A stretch of DNA of 64,000 bases from Corynebacterium suranareeae. Lineage in GTDB: Bacteria > Actinomycetota > Actinomycetes > Mycobacteriales > Mycobacteriaceae. The stretch spans positions 2,294,001-2,358,000 of the forward strand of contig NZ_AP017369.1 of assembly GCF_002355155.1 (NCBI RefSeq), in the 5' to 3' direction. The notes under the pieces were generated by a model. It saw only the letters and a program-made list of their open reading frames with translations, searched no databases and had not been told where the DNA came from. This document shows positions 45,863 through 55,058 of this stretch, piece after piece. A program made the position numbers and the translations under genes. Within the stretch, counting starts at the first letter, position 1; the number at the start of each line of letters is the position of its first letter.

Positions 45863-47191
45863 ATGACTAGCCCCCATTCTTTTTCAGCCACCCCCATTCG
45901 CACAATGGCAGATGGCACGATTAAACAAATTCACCCTTTCACGGGCACGGAAGTGTGGACTGTCCCAGGTCGTGGAAATCGACCGCTGTTACATAACGCT
46001 TCAACAAGTATCGAACTGTCAGCGAAGGATCACACCTCCTACTGCGCATTTTGCTCTGACAACATGCTCTCCACTCCTCCAGAAAAATCGAGAATAGTTA
46101 TTGGCGATAACGGTGAATTCGACATTATTCGTGGAGTATTACCGGATGAACTTGCCGCTACGACTCCAGAATTCCGACGAGTGCCTAACCTTTTTGAAAT
46201 CGTTTCCTTTGACTATTGGCACCATAACTTTGGATTCGACATGGATGCTGAAACCGCGATGCGCATGTCGCAGTATTTAGCCACTCCTCAGGGTCGCGAT
46301 CATGTGCTCGCGATTGTTCGGACAAGGATTGCAGCTGCTGGTGATGATCCCAGCACGATGACCGAAAGCGAGTTGTTAGAAAAAGCACCAGGTTATTTTG
46401 CAGGTGGTCATGACGTGATCATTGGGCGTCGCCATTTTGTAGACAACGCAACGACCACAGACCAGCTAGCTTCATCTGGAACGTTGACGTTGAGCGAGCA
46501 CGAAGCCTTTATTCGTTTAACAGTCGACGGCATCGACGAACTTTATCGGCGCAACCGCTATGTTCCCTATGTGGTGGCGTTTCAAAACTGGTTGAAACCA
46601 GCGGGCGCTTCTTTTGACCATCTGCACAAACAATTGGTCGCCATTGATGAACGCGGACGGCTTATTGCTGATGAACTGCATCATCTGCGCCGAAACCCCA
46701 ATATGTACAACGAATTAGCTGTAGATTACGCCGGGTACCACAATCTGATAATCGCTGAAAATGACCACGCTGTAGCGTTCGCCGGTTTTGGGCACCGTTA
46801 CCCCACCATTGAGATTTATTCTAAATCTCCAACCCCAGAGCCTTGGTTGCACACTGATGAAGAGCTTAAATCCATGAGCGACCTGATTCACGCTTGCCAT
46901 GCAGCAACCGGTGCAGATGTTCCCTGCAATGAGGAATGGGTCCACAAACCAATCGATGTTGATATGCCCATGCCGTGGCATGTGATGATCAAATGGCGGG
47001 TATCTACAATCGCAGGCTTTGAAGGTGGGACCAAGGTGTATTTGAATACGTTGTCTCCGCACAATGTTCGTGATCGAGTAGTCAAAGAAATGTATCGTTT
47101 ACGCGATGAAGAAGAAATCGCACCAAATCTGCGCATTGCAATGGAATGCGCAGTGGAGCGCAACAGTTTGAAATACAATCCTTTGCTGTAG
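45863..47191 (+). CDS. GalT/HIT-like nucleotidyltransferase-fold protein (DUF4921), 442 aa
   Basis: Resembles galactose-1-phosphate uridylyltransferase and related histidine-triad enzymes. Visible are IHPFTGTEVWTVPGRGNRPL, a Cys pair YCAFCSDNML, the GalT-like NLFEIVSFDYWHHNFGFDMD, and the histidine cluster GASFDHLHKQLVAID, which is the HxHxQ-type active site. The C-terminal half repeats the fold (MPWHVMIKWRVSTIAGFEGG). It matches the actinobacterial DUF4921 group, which I recall as uncharacterised. ATG at 45863 with TTGAGGGT upstream. It may move nucleotidyl groups; sugar specificity is unknown. Confidence 0.8.
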   Translation: MTSPHSFSATPIRTMADGTIKQIHPFTGTEVWTVPGRGNRPLLHNASTSIELSAKDHTSYCAFCSDNMLSTPPEKSRIVIGDNGEFDIIRGVLPDELAATTPEFRRVPNLFEIVSFDYWHHNFGFDMDAETAMRMSQYLATPQGRDHVLAIVRTRIAAAGDDPSTMTESELLEKAPGYFAGGHDVIIGRRHFVDNATTTDQLASSGTLTLSEHEAFIRLTVDGIDELYRRNRYVPYVVAFQNWLKPAGASFDHLHKQLVAIDERGRLIADELHHLRRNPNMYNELAVDYAGYHNLIIAENDHAVAFAGFGHRYPTIEIYSKSPTPEPWLHTDEELKSMSDLIHACHAATGADVPCNEEWVHKPIDVDMPMPWHVMIKWRVSTIAGFEGGTKVYLNTLSPHNVRDRVVKEMYRLRDEEEIAPNLRIAMECAVERNSLKYNPLL

Positions 47192-47238
47192 TGCGGTGTT
47201 ATTTAGTGTGGCGATTCGGGTGCTCTACTATCTAATCC

Positions 47239-48516
47239 ATGAGCCGCATTTCAGAACTTCTAAGCAATCATGGTGTTGATCTGTCGTGGCAGGAAGCTGC
47301 ATATCAAGACTTCCACGAGCATCCCGAGCTTTCTGGCTTTGAATCAGAAACGGCGGATCGCATCCAAAAACACCTCAAACGTTTTGATTGCGAGGTGATT
47401 CCAAATGTCGGCGGTTACGGGATTTTGGCTGTTTTCCGAAACAGTAACAACAGCACAGACGTAAAAGATTCAGGGCCTGTTGCACTGATGCGCGCTGATT
47501 TTGATGGCCTGCCCGTCAAAGAACTTACCGGCGTGCCTTTTGCATCAACGAGGATGCGCCCGCATGAAGGCTCCAATGTTCATGTCATGCATGCTTGTGG
47601 CCACGATGTGCACGTCACCGCACTGTTGGGTGCATGTGCCATTCTGGATCAGCGTAGAGATGCATGGGAAGGTACCTTTATTGCACTATTCCAGCCATCT
47701 GAGGAAAACTCCCAAGGTGCTAACAAAATGGTTGCTGGAGGTTTAGTTGATTTAATTCCTCGCCCTGATGTGTGCTTTGGTCAGCACGTTGTCCCAGGAG
47801 CTGCCGGCACAGTGATGAGTATGCCCGGTGGTGCTTTGGCTGCGTGTGATTCCATTGAGATCCGTATTCAGGGGCGAAGCGCCCACGGATCGATGCCCCA
47901 TAATTCCATTGATCCCACATTTGTAGCGGCAATGATTGTTGTTCGGCTTCAAGGCATCGTTGGACGAGAGGTTTCTCCGGAAGATTTTGCAGTGATTTCA
48001 GTGGGCACATTGCATTCCGGAAACACCAACAACACCATTCCAGCGCAAGCTCGATTGGTGTTGAACTGTCGTTTTTACAATGACAAGGTCAAACACAAGG
48101 TCTACCGCGCGATCGAACGGGTAGTTCGCGCAGAATGCATGGCATCAGGAATCGAAGAAGAACCAGTAATTGAATACTTTGCTCATGGTGATCTCACCGA
48201 CAACACACCGGCGGTATTTGAAACTATCCGGCCTGTCTTTGATGAGGTCTTTGGTGCAGACTCGATTGATGCCTACCGCTGGACTGCGTCTGAGGATTTC
48301 CCTTCAATCCCCAAAGCGTTCAATAGCCCCTACCTGTACTGGACTATTGGCGTAACCCCCCGCGGGCTGTGGGAACAAGCGGTTGAAAATGATCGGGTGG
48401 CACTTGATGTTCCAGCCAACCACATGGGTAATTTCTTACCGGACTATGAACCAACAATGCATGCTGCAACTCGAGCGGCTGCAGCTGCGCTGCTGACCTA
48501 CCTGGGTAAAAACTAA
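47239..48516 (+). CDS. M20-family amidohydrolase, 425 aa
   Basis: Metal-dependent aminoacylase/carboxypeptidase family (M20D). Metal motifs are MHACGHDVHVTALLGACAIL and FQPSEENSQGANKMV. The dimerisation domain begins IEIRIQGRSAHGSMPHNSID, and a late metal-site segment is TASEDFPSIPKAFNSPYLYW. It likely hydrolyses N-acyl amino acids or related amides; the substrate is not predictable. ATG start 47 bases after the previous gene, so they may be co-transcribed. It ends at a strong terminator. Confidence 0.92.
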   Translation: MSRISELLSNHGVDLSWQEAAYQDFHEHPELSGFESETADRIQKHLKRFDCEVIPNVGGYGILAVFRNSNNSTDVKDSGPVALMRADFDGLPVKELTGVPFASTRMRPHEGSNVHVMHACGHDVHVTALLGACAILDQRRDAWEGTFIALFQPSEENSQGANKMVAGGLVDLIPRPDVCFGQHVVPGAAGTVMSMPGGALAACDSIEIRIQGRSAHGSMPHNSIDPTFVAAMIVVRLQGIVGREVSPEDFAVISVGTLHSGNTNNTIPAQARLVLNCRFYNDKVKHKVYRAIERVVRAECMASGIEEEPVIEYFAHGDLTDNTPAVFETIRPVFDEVFGADSIDAYRWTASEDFPSIPKAFNSPYLYWTIGVTPRGLWEQAVENDRVALDVPANHMGNFLPDYEPTMHAATRAAAAALLTYLGKN

Positions 48517-48518
48517 AA

Positions 48519-48558
48519 AAATTTCCTGGCCACACCAAGATAGGTGGCCAGGAAATTT
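48519..48558. terminator. Bidirectional terminator, amidohydrolase / glgP
   Basis: Perfect 15-base inverted repeat AAATTTCCTGGCCAC / GTGGCCAGGAAATTT with a 10-base loop, flanked by an A-run and a T-rich end. It begins three bases after the amidohydrolase gene and ends three before the phosphorylase stop. Confidence 0.9.
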
Positions 48559-48560
48559 TC

Positions 48561-51119
48561 TTATTGCTGAATGTAGGTAATCAACCGGGTTTCTGCGGGA
48601 CTGACCAGCATCTTGTTGTGTGGCACCACGCGAGCGGTAACACCGTATTCACCTGGTAGATCGGTTGTGATGGTGGCTGAGTACGTGCCATCACCACGTG
48701 GATCGAGAACAATAATCTCAGGGTCTTTGATCTCACCATCTGATCCAAGCGGGCCGAAAAGGGCCTGAGTTTGGAACTCGTCGTCGACAAGCGAACCGGA
48801 ATCAACGCGGACGCTGACCTTGATCTCCTGCGCCGTGATGGCGCTCTCGCTGATGTTCAGGTCTGTGATCTGAACCCCGGCCCACTCGGTCTTGATGTAC
48901 TCAAGCCAGGCCGCATATTCCGCGGCTTTGGCAGGATCAGCAATCAGTTGTGCCTGGTGCTTGGTTGGGCGGTAGTACTGCATGGTGTAGTCACGAACCA
49001 TGCGGGTGGATGTGATCATCGGTGACAGCGTGGTCCATGATTCACGGACCAAATCAAGCCACTGCTGCGGGATACCGTTTTTGTCCCGCTTGTAAAACAG
49101 CGGTGCTACTTCATTTTCAAGCAGGTCATACAGCGCCTGGGATTCCAAGTAATCACGGTGCTCTAGATCTGGGGACTCCACAGTGGGGATTGTCCAACCA
49201 GTGGTTTCCTTAGGCATTTCATCCCACCAGCCATCAGAAATGGACAGGGTCAAACCACCGTTCATCACGGCCTTCATGCCAGAAGTACCTGAAGCTTCCT
49301 GAGGACGAACCGGGTTATTCAACCACACATCTGCACCAGAGATGAGGTAGCTGGCCAGATTGATGTCATAGTCAGGGAGGAAGAGGAAACGATCACGGAT
49401 TCCGGCGTCATCAGAGAACTGGACGATTTCCTGCATGAGCTTCTTGCCACCCATATCGTGCGGGTGCGCTTTACCAGCGATGACAAACTGCACTGGGCGG
49501 TCCTTGTTCAGCAAAATTGACCGCAGCCGCTCTGGGTTGCGCAGCATTAACGTTAGACGCTTGTAGGTGGATACACGGCGCGCAAAACCGATGGTGAGCA
49601 CGTTTGGGTCAAGAACGCGTGAGGTCCATGCAAGTTCTGCCTCAGTGTGTCCGCGGTGTGCCCATGATTTAGCTGTTGCAGCTCGGGCGACATCAACTAG
49701 GTCAGCGCGGAATTTATTGCGCACTTTCCACAGCTTCTCCGATTTCACCGCCTGTGGGTTTTCCCAGGTGTCAGTAACGGCTAGATCCGCTCCCCCAGCG
49801 ACCCGGCCAATGAGCTCCTTCATCTCAGGCTTGACCCATGTCGGCAGGTGAACACCGTTGGTGACGTGCCCGATGGGCACCTCACGGGGCTCATATCCGG
49901 GGTACAGGCCAGCAAACATGGCCCGGCTTACTTCACCATGAAGCTTTGCGACGCCATTGGCGTGCTGACTTGCCCGAAGACCCATGTGTGCCATGTTGAA
50001 GCGATAAGGATCAGATTCACGACCCAACTCCAAAGCCTTCTCAATTGGAACGCCAACGCACAGCTGCTGATCTTCTGGCTGGCCTTCACCTAGGTAGCGG
50101 CGCACCATCTCCATATCAAAGCGGTCAATACCTGCTGGGACTGGCGTGTGGGTGGTGAAAATATTAGATGCGCGGACCTGCTCAAAAGCAGCTGGGTAAT
50201 CCATTCCATCTGCAATACGCTCACGGATACGCTCTAAGGTAAGGAAACCTGCGTGGCCTTCATTAAGGTGTGCAACTGAAGGGCGCTTGATTCCACGAGC
50301 ATCACAGAATGCATTGACAGCACGTACACCACCAACACCAAGAACTAGTTCCTGCTTGATGCGGTGTTCATTGTCTCCGCCGTACAGGCGGTCGGTAACA
50401 CTGCGTAGTTCTTCTGGGTTTGCGTCAATATTGGTATCAAGAAGCAGCAATGGGATTCGCCCGACGTTAGCCACCCACAAAGCAATTTCTACTTTTTGTG
50501 CACCAGGGTACGTCAGAGAAACAGTAATTTGTTTTCCGTTTTCATCTGTTACCGCTTCAATGGGAAGCTGTGCTGGATCATGGTATTTGTATTCTTCCTG
50601 CTGCCAGCCATCACCAGACAGTGACTGGGTGAAGTAACCATGAGTGTAGAGCAAACCAACACCAATCAGTGGCACACCCAAATCTGATGCTGACTTCATG
50701 TGATCGCCAGCAAGAACACCCAACCCGCCGGAGTAAATCGGGAGGCTTGGGTGGATACCAAATTCCATGGAGAAGTATGCGACTAGAGGATCCCCCGCAG
50801 CTTCAGCATTATCCGTGGTGTTTTGGTACCACAGCTGATCACTGAGGTATTCACTGAGGTTTTGCTCTTCATCATTGACCCGCCCCAAATACTCATCATC
50901 ACAGCTGAGAAATTGCAGACGAGACGCAGGTGCCTGAAGGAGCATCTGCTTTGGATCTTCATCAAGCTGTTCCCACAACGTTGGATCAATATCGCGGAAC
51001 AGCTGTTTGGTTTCCTCCCGCCAAGACCAACGCAGGTTATGCGCGAGTTTTACAAGAGGCTGGAGAGGGTTAGGAAGTTCATTTTTAAACTGGACTATGC
51101 CTGATGGTTTCACAGCCAT
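48561..51119 (-). CDS. glgP: Alpha-glucan (glycogen) phosphorylase
   Basis: Releases glucose 1-phosphate from glycogen or maltodextrin. The PLP-lysine region reads PQEASGTSGMKAVMNGGLTL. The N-terminal part has VAYFSMEFGIHPSLPIYSGG, with the Gly-rich loop of the short GlgP family. Also visible is AHLNEGHAGFLTLERIRERI. The 852 residues fit the actinobacterial/thermophile phosphorylases rather than the E. coli MalP type. C. glutamicum also has a MalP elsewhere, so the symbol is inferred. ATG start, 40 bases after the upstream VOC gene. Confidence 0.93.
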   Translation of the reverse strand: MAVKPSGIVQFKNELPNPLQPLVKLAHNLRWSWREETKQLFRDIDPTLWEQLDEDPKQMLLQAPASRLQFLSCDDEYLGRVNDEEQNLSEYLSDQLWYQNTTDNAEAAGDPLVAYFSMEFGIHPSLPIYSGGLGVLAGDHMKSASDLGVPLIGVGLLYTHGYFTQSLSGDGWQQEEYKYHDPAQLPIEAVTDENGKQITVSLTYPGAQKVEIALWVANVGRIPLLLLDTNIDANPEELRSVTDRLYGGDNEHRIKQELVLGVGGVRAVNAFCDARGIKRPSVAHLNEGHAGFLTLERIRERIADGMDYPAAFEQVRASNIFTTHTPVPAGIDRFDMEMVRRYLGEGQPEDQQLCVGVPIEKALELGRESDPYRFNMAHMGLRASQHANGVAKLHGEVSRAMFAGLYPGYEPREVPIGHVTNGVHLPTWVKPEMKELIGRVAGGADLAVTDTWENPQAVKSEKLWKVRNKFRADLVDVARAATAKSWAHRGHTEAELAWTSRVLDPNVLTIGFARRVSTYKRLTLMLRNPERLRSILLNKDRPVQFVIAGKAHPHDMGGKKLMQEIVQFSDDAGIRDRFLFLPDYDINLASYLISGADVWLNNPVRPQEASGTSGMKAVMNGGLTLSISDGWWDEMPKETTGWTIPTVESPDLEHRDYLESQALYDLLENEVAPLFYKRDKNGIPQQWLDLVRESWTTLSPMITSTRMVRDYTMQYYRPTKHQAQLIADPAKAAEYAAWLEYIKTEWAGVQITDLNISESAITAQEIKVSVRVDSGSLVDDEFQTQALFGPLGSDGEIKDPEIIVLDPRGDGTYSATITTDLPGEYGVTARVVPHNKMLVSPAETRLITYIQQ

Positions 51120-51159
51120 AAACCTAGCCTGAGATTGAGCTTCCTGCTACCGGAATGAG

Positions 51160-52062
51160 CTAACGATTTAGAAGTTCATCGGTAGAAACACCTGGAAGTG
51201 ACACCGTAATGTGCGTTCCCCACGGATCCAGGGTGGTTACTGAGGTTCCGTTGTCGGAAAAATCCTGCCCCTTTAGGCGCTCAACCAACATGTCAAGGTC
51301 TTCCCTACCTGGAACAATAACTGCCACATCTGCAAGGCCTAGGGTTGCTGCACGAGGGCCTGCACCAGCGGAGTTCCACGTGTTCATTGCCACATGGTGG
51401 TGGTATCCGCCTGCAGAGGCGAAAAGTGCATTAGGGATTGAAGTGGTGGCATCAAAACCGATCTTGTCCACGTAGAATTCACGTGCTCTTTCTACGTTTC
51501 CCACCTGCAGGTGAACGTGGCCGATGCTGGCCGGCAAAATGGCAGTGTTGTTCAAAATGGTTTCAGTTAAGTGACTCTGCAGGTATTGGTTTGGGTCAAG
51601 GTAGATAGTGTCCATGCGTACGTCACCGTTATCTGCATATTTCCATGCACTGCGAGGGCGATCGACATAAAGCTCAATGCCATTACCTTCTGGGTCGGTG
51701 AAGTAAAAAGCTTCAGACACTAAGTGATCAGAAGATCCCACAAAGCGGGAGCGTGGCTCCTGTGCCGCGCGGTATACGGTAGCCGCCAAGCTTGCTTGGG
51801 TGTCAAAGAGGAATGCAGTGTGGTAAAGGCCAGCTTGACGTGGATCAACTGCTGGAAGACCAGGTGTGGAGATCAGTCGAAGAAGTGGGGTGCCATTGCG
51901 GCCAAGTACTCGGTGGACTTCCTTGCCATGGACTTTTTCCTCCATTGGCTCCAAAGAAAGAATGGCCGAGTAGTAGCTGGACATCCCTTCGAGGTCTCCT
52001 ACACGCAGGCTAACTGCGTCCATGAAAGTAGCGCTGTTAATGCTTTGTTCAAGAAGTGGCAT
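51160..52062 (-). CDS. CatE-like two-domain VOC dioxygenase, 300 aa
   Basis: Two vicinal-oxygen-chelate modules. The first begins AVSLRVGDLEGMSSYYSAIL and has GLYHTAFLFDTQASLAAT, then YFTDPEGNGIELYVDRP. The second begins ASIGHVHLQVGNVERAREFY and has YHHHVAMNTWNSAGAGPRAA. This pattern matches Bacillus CatE/MhqA-type catechol-2,3-dioxygenases, which act in quinone and catechol stress. AAAAGGATG precedes the ATG. Its promoter overlaps a perfect palindrome (see 52110-52145). A substrate other than catechol is possible. Confidence 0.88.
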   Translation of the reverse strand: MPLLEQSINSATFMDAVSLRVGDLEGMSSYYSAILSLEPMEEKVHGKEVHRVLGRNGTPLLRLISTPGLPAVDPRQAGLYHTAFLFDTQASLAATVYRAAQEPRSRFVGSSDHLVSEAFYFTDPEGNGIELYVDRPRSAWKYADNGDVRMDTIYLDPNQYLQSHLTETILNNTAILPASIGHVHLQVGNVERAREFYVDKIGFDATTSIPNALFASAGGYHHHVAMNTWNSAGAGPRAATLGLADVAVIVPGREDLDMLVERLKGQDFSDNGTSVTTLDPWGTHITVSLPGVSTDELLNR

Positions 52063-52109
52063 TGTTTTTCATCCTTTTGTAATCGCTGTTGTGTTTTGCT
52101 GTTGACACC

Positions 52110-52145
52110 ATCATGCACCAATTTACTTTCCGTGTCAAGTAAATT
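52110..52145 (-). promoter_or_regulatory. Promoter of the CatE-like gene with overlapping operator
   Basis: On the minus strand TTGACA (52133-52138) is followed after exactly 17 bases by CATGAT (52110-52115), a good sigma-A promoter. A perfect palindrome AATTTACTT-N8-AAGTAAATT (52120-52145) covers the -35 and spacer, where a repressor would block polymerase. The sequence resembles HxlR/DUF24- or MarR-type operators. On the plus strand TTGACA (52102-52107) and TACTTT (52124-52129) form a second overlapping promoter. Confidence 0.65.
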
Positions 52146-52314
52146 GTTTTAAGTGCGCGACAACCAGGAGAAATACACCCTCCACTACGTCTTCACGCAT
52201 GGGTTAAAAGACATTTTGCGGCCCGCATCGATGAGGTACTTCCCATGAGCGATTTCCATACGTACGCCGGACACCCAATGGCATTATCCGCACTCCCCGA
52301 CCCCTTGAAATAAG
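52146..52314 (+). other. Plus-strand stretch behind the divergent promoter, possible gene remnant
   Basis: A plus-strand frame without a clear start reads about 50 codons ending at TAA 52312, with RLHAWVKRHFAARIDEVLPM and SDFHTYAGHPMALSALPDPL. The AGHPMA stretch resembles a short part of class III aminotransferases, but too little is present to say. A GTG at 52154 opens a 31-codon frame. No product is claimed. Confidence 0.25.
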
Positions 52315-52352
52315 AAAATGCGCTGACATCAATCTAGATGTCAGCGCATTTT
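52315..52352 (-). terminator. Terminator of pyk
   Basis: Perfect 16-base inverted repeat AAAATGCGCTGACATC / GATGTCAGCGCATTTT with a six-base loop, 17 bases after the pyk stop, with A/T runs on both ends. Confidence 0.9.
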
Positions 52353-52368
52353 TAACCCTAAAGAGTTT

Positions 52369-53796
52369 TTAAGGCTTTGCGATCCTCGTATCATCACCCA
52401 AGAGGTGAACGTGAATCATGTTGGTATTACCGGTTACTCCAGGAGGTGAACCTGCAACAACAACCATCATGTCGCCCTTGTTGTACTCCGGCATGGCCAA
52501 AAGCGCACGGTCAACTTCACGCATCATGTCGTCAGTATCACTGACTGGTGGGCACAGGAATGTGGTTGCGCCCCATGTCAGTGCCAACTCTGAACGAACG
52601 GCCTGGTTTGGAGTAAACACCAATAGCGGAAGATGGCTGTGCAAACGTGCCAAACGCTTAGCAGTGTCACCAGAAGTGGTAAACGCTACTAGCGCTCGTG
52701 CGTTGAGGCGCTCTGCGATATCGCGTGCAGAGTAGGAAATCACGCCACGCTTGGTGCGTGGAATGTGAGTCAGGTCGGGAACGCGACCATCAGTCTCTGC
52801 GAAGCGCACAATTCGAGCCATTGTGCGAACAACGTTGTGAGGATCCTTACCCACGGATGTTTCACCGGACAGCATGACTGCATCTGCACCGTCAAGTACG
52901 GCATTAGCCACGTCGGAGGCTTCTGCACGGGTTGGGCGGGAGTTCTCAATCATTGAGTCCAGCATCTGGGTTGCCACGATCACTGGCTTTGCGTTTTCAC
53001 GAGCAATTTGGATTGCGCGCTTTTGCACCAGTGGAACTTCTTCCAGTGGAACCTCAACACCAAGGTCACCACGTGCAACCATGATGGCATCGAATGCTAG
53101 AACAATTGGCTCCAGGGATGCGACGGCCTCTGGCTTCTCCAGCTTGGCGATGACAGGGACACGACGGCCTTCTTCATCCATGATCTTGTGAACTAGTTCC
53201 GCGTCGGCCGGGGAACGCACAAAGGACAGTGCAATGAAGTCAACGCCCAGCTTCAACGCGAAGCGCAGGTCGCGGATGTCTTTTTCAGACAATGCAGGAA
53301 CAGAGATATCCATGCCAGGCAGAGATACGCCCTTGTTATTCGAAACTGGTCCACCTTCAACGACTTCACAGATAACGTCGTTGCCTTCTACTGCAACGCA
53401 AACGAGTCCCACCTTGCCATCATCAACCAGCAGACGGTCGCCTGGCTTGGCATCTTTAGCGAGGTTTTTGTAGGTGGTGGACACACGGTCGTGTGTTCCT
53501 TCTACGTCGTCGACGGTGATTCGAACAGTTTCACCGTTCTCCCACACGGTTGCGCCGTCAGTGAAACGGCCAAGACGGATCTTTGGTCCTTGGAGGTCAG
53601 CGAGAATACCGACTGCACGGCCGGTCTTTTCTGTTGCCTCACGAACCCACTTGTAGTTTTGCTCATGGTCTGGGTGATCGCCGTGGGAGAAGTTGAGGCG
53701 AGCAACATCCATGCCATCTTCTACCAAACGCAGAATTCCTTCTGCACTAGCCACGGCTGGGCCTAGGGTACATACAATCTTAGTTCGTCTATCCAC
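52369..53796 (-). CDS. pyk: Pyruvate kinase
   Basis: Last step of glycolysis, phosphoenolpyruvate plus ADP to pyruvate plus ATP. The N-terminus is RRTKIVCTLGPAVASAEGIL, the signature IPVIAKLEKPEAV carries the catalytic Lys, followed by DAIMVARGDLGVEVPLEEVP and VLDGADAVMLSGETSVGKDP. The beta-barrel B domain is present (about residues 70-170) and the C-terminal allosteric domain ends LGDDTRIAKP. At 475 residues it is full length. It is monocistronic by its terminator. Confidence 0.98.
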   Translation of the reverse strand: MDRRTKIVCTLGPAVASAEGILRLVEDGMDVARLNFSHGDHPDHEQNYKWVREATEKTGRAVGILADLQGPKIRLGRFTDGATVWENGETVRITVDDVEGTHDRVSTTYKNLAKDAKPGDRLLVDDGKVGLVCVAVEGNDVICEVVEGGPVSNNKGVSLPGMDISVPALSEKDIRDLRFALKLGVDFIALSFVRSPADAELVHKIMDEEGRRVPVIAKLEKPEAVASLEPIVLAFDAIMVARGDLGVEVPLEEVPLVQKRAIQIARENAKPVIVATQMLDSMIENSRPTRAEASDVANAVLDGADAVMLSGETSVGKDPHNVVRTMARIVRFAETDGRVPDLTHIPRTKRGVISYSARDIAERLNARALVAFTTSGDTAKRLARLHSHLPLLVFTPNQAVRSELALTWGATTFLCPPVSDTDDMMREVDRALLAMPEYNKGDMMVVVAGSPPGVTGNTNMIHVHLLGDDTRIAKP

Positions 53797-54002
53797 GCAC
53801 CTAAGCCTAGTACGTCACCACCCCACAAGCCACAGGTATTACCTTTAATTTCCGGCGAGACAACTCACTAAAAGCACGAACAGACATGCTTTTATGCGTT
53901 TGACGTGCCTAAACCAGAAAAGACCGGGCACCCGCAAAGCGAACCGGGCACACGGTTTTCAATCTAAAGTATCTGACAAGCCAAAGCTTTTATGGTCAAA
54001 TA
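53797..54002. other. lgt-pyk gap with short hairpin and repeat
   Basis: Contains TAAAAGCA/TGCTTTTA (53869-53876 and 53887-53894), a short AT-rich dyad, and a pair of ACCGGGCAC direct repeats near 53918 and 53941. One may belong to lgt termination and the rest to the pyk promoter region. No gene. Confidence 0.4.
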
Positions 54003-54956
54003 CTATCGCCTAGGTGGCGTTTCACTATCGTCATCTTTTCCTGCTACAGCAACCGTTTTGTCGCCATCTTCTCCACTTTGCGCTTGAGCTTGAAAATAAG
54101 TGGGATCAACAACTTCCGGGGTTTCTCTACCCTTTTTCAAAATGAAGAACACGATAACTGCACCGGCGAAAACCACTGCAGAAACAATGGTGTTGATACG
54201 GATGCCTCCAATGAGAGTCGCCTCATCCACCCTCATCTGTTCAATCCAGAAACGGCCCAAGGTATAGCCCGCAACATAAAGTGCAAAGACCCGACCGTGG
54301 CCGAGTTTAAAGCGTTTGTCCGCCCACATCAACAAGGCGAAGATCAGTAGGTTCCAGAGCAATTCATACAGGAAAGTTGGGTGCACGGTTGCCATGATTT
54401 CACCGGTAGAAGTTCCTGACACCGGTGAGAATTTTCCGTTTTCATCTACACGGTAGTAAATTTCCAAAGCCCAAGGCACTGTGGTTTCAGCACCATACAG
54501 TTCCTGGTTAAACCAGTTTCCAAGGCGACCTATTCCTTGAGCCAAAATAACACCGGGTGCCACCGCATCTGCAAATGGTGCCAGGGGAAGTTTCTTGTAT
54601 CGGAAATATGCTGCTACAGCCAAGCCACCAAGAATGACAGCACCCCAGATACCCAGTCCACCATTGGTAATTTTTAGAGCATCAACCGGATTACAGGTAT
54701 CGCAGAAATACTTTTGGTTATCAGTTATTACGTGATAAATACGGCCGCCAATGATTCCCGCAGGAACAGCAACGATCGCAACATCAAGTACCATTTCAGG
54801 GTTTCCGCCACGCGCAGCGTACCGCTTTCGAGTAAGCCAAATGGCAACAATGATGCCAGCGATAATGCACATTGCATAAGCCCTAATGGGAATAGGACCC
54901 AAGTACCACACACCTTGCGGTGGAGATGGAATAGCGGCCAAGGTCATGACATCCAC
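54003..54956 (-). CDS. lgt: Prolipoprotein diacylglyceryl transferase Lgt
   Basis: First enzyme of lipoprotein maturation, transferring diacylglyceryl from phosphatidylglycerol to the lipobox Cys. Seven membrane segments; motifs [38 protein letters not shown] and the Lgt signature [20 protein letters not shown]. The C-terminus has a polar tail of about 50 residues ([19 protein letters not shown]), common in actinobacterial Lgt. At 317 residues it is typical. Substrates within the window include the DUF4232 and tannase-like lipoproteins. Confidence 0.97.
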   Translation of the reverse strand: MDVMTLAAIPSPPQGVWYLGPIPIRAYAMCIIAGIIVAIWLTRKRYAARGGNPEMVLDVAIVAVPAGIIGGRIYHVITDNQKYFCDTCNPVDALKITNGGLGIWGAVILGGLAVAAYFRYKKLPLAPFADAVAPGVILAQGIGRLGNWFNQELYGAETTVPWALEIYYRVDENGKFSPVSGTSTGEIMATVHPTFLYELLWNLLIFALLMWADKRFKLGHGRVFALYVAGYTLGRFWIEQMRVDEATLIGGIRINTIVSAVVFAGAVIVFFILKKGRETPEVVDPTYFQAQAQSGEDGDKTVAVAGKDDDSETPPRR

Positions 54957-55058
54957 AACGTATACCTAACAGTCAGGCGACAAGTAATGCCCCTTAATCT
55001 AGCAAGAGCCCATACATCCACGCCTGCTGCCCCATTTGTGGACGGCATTAAGACTCCA

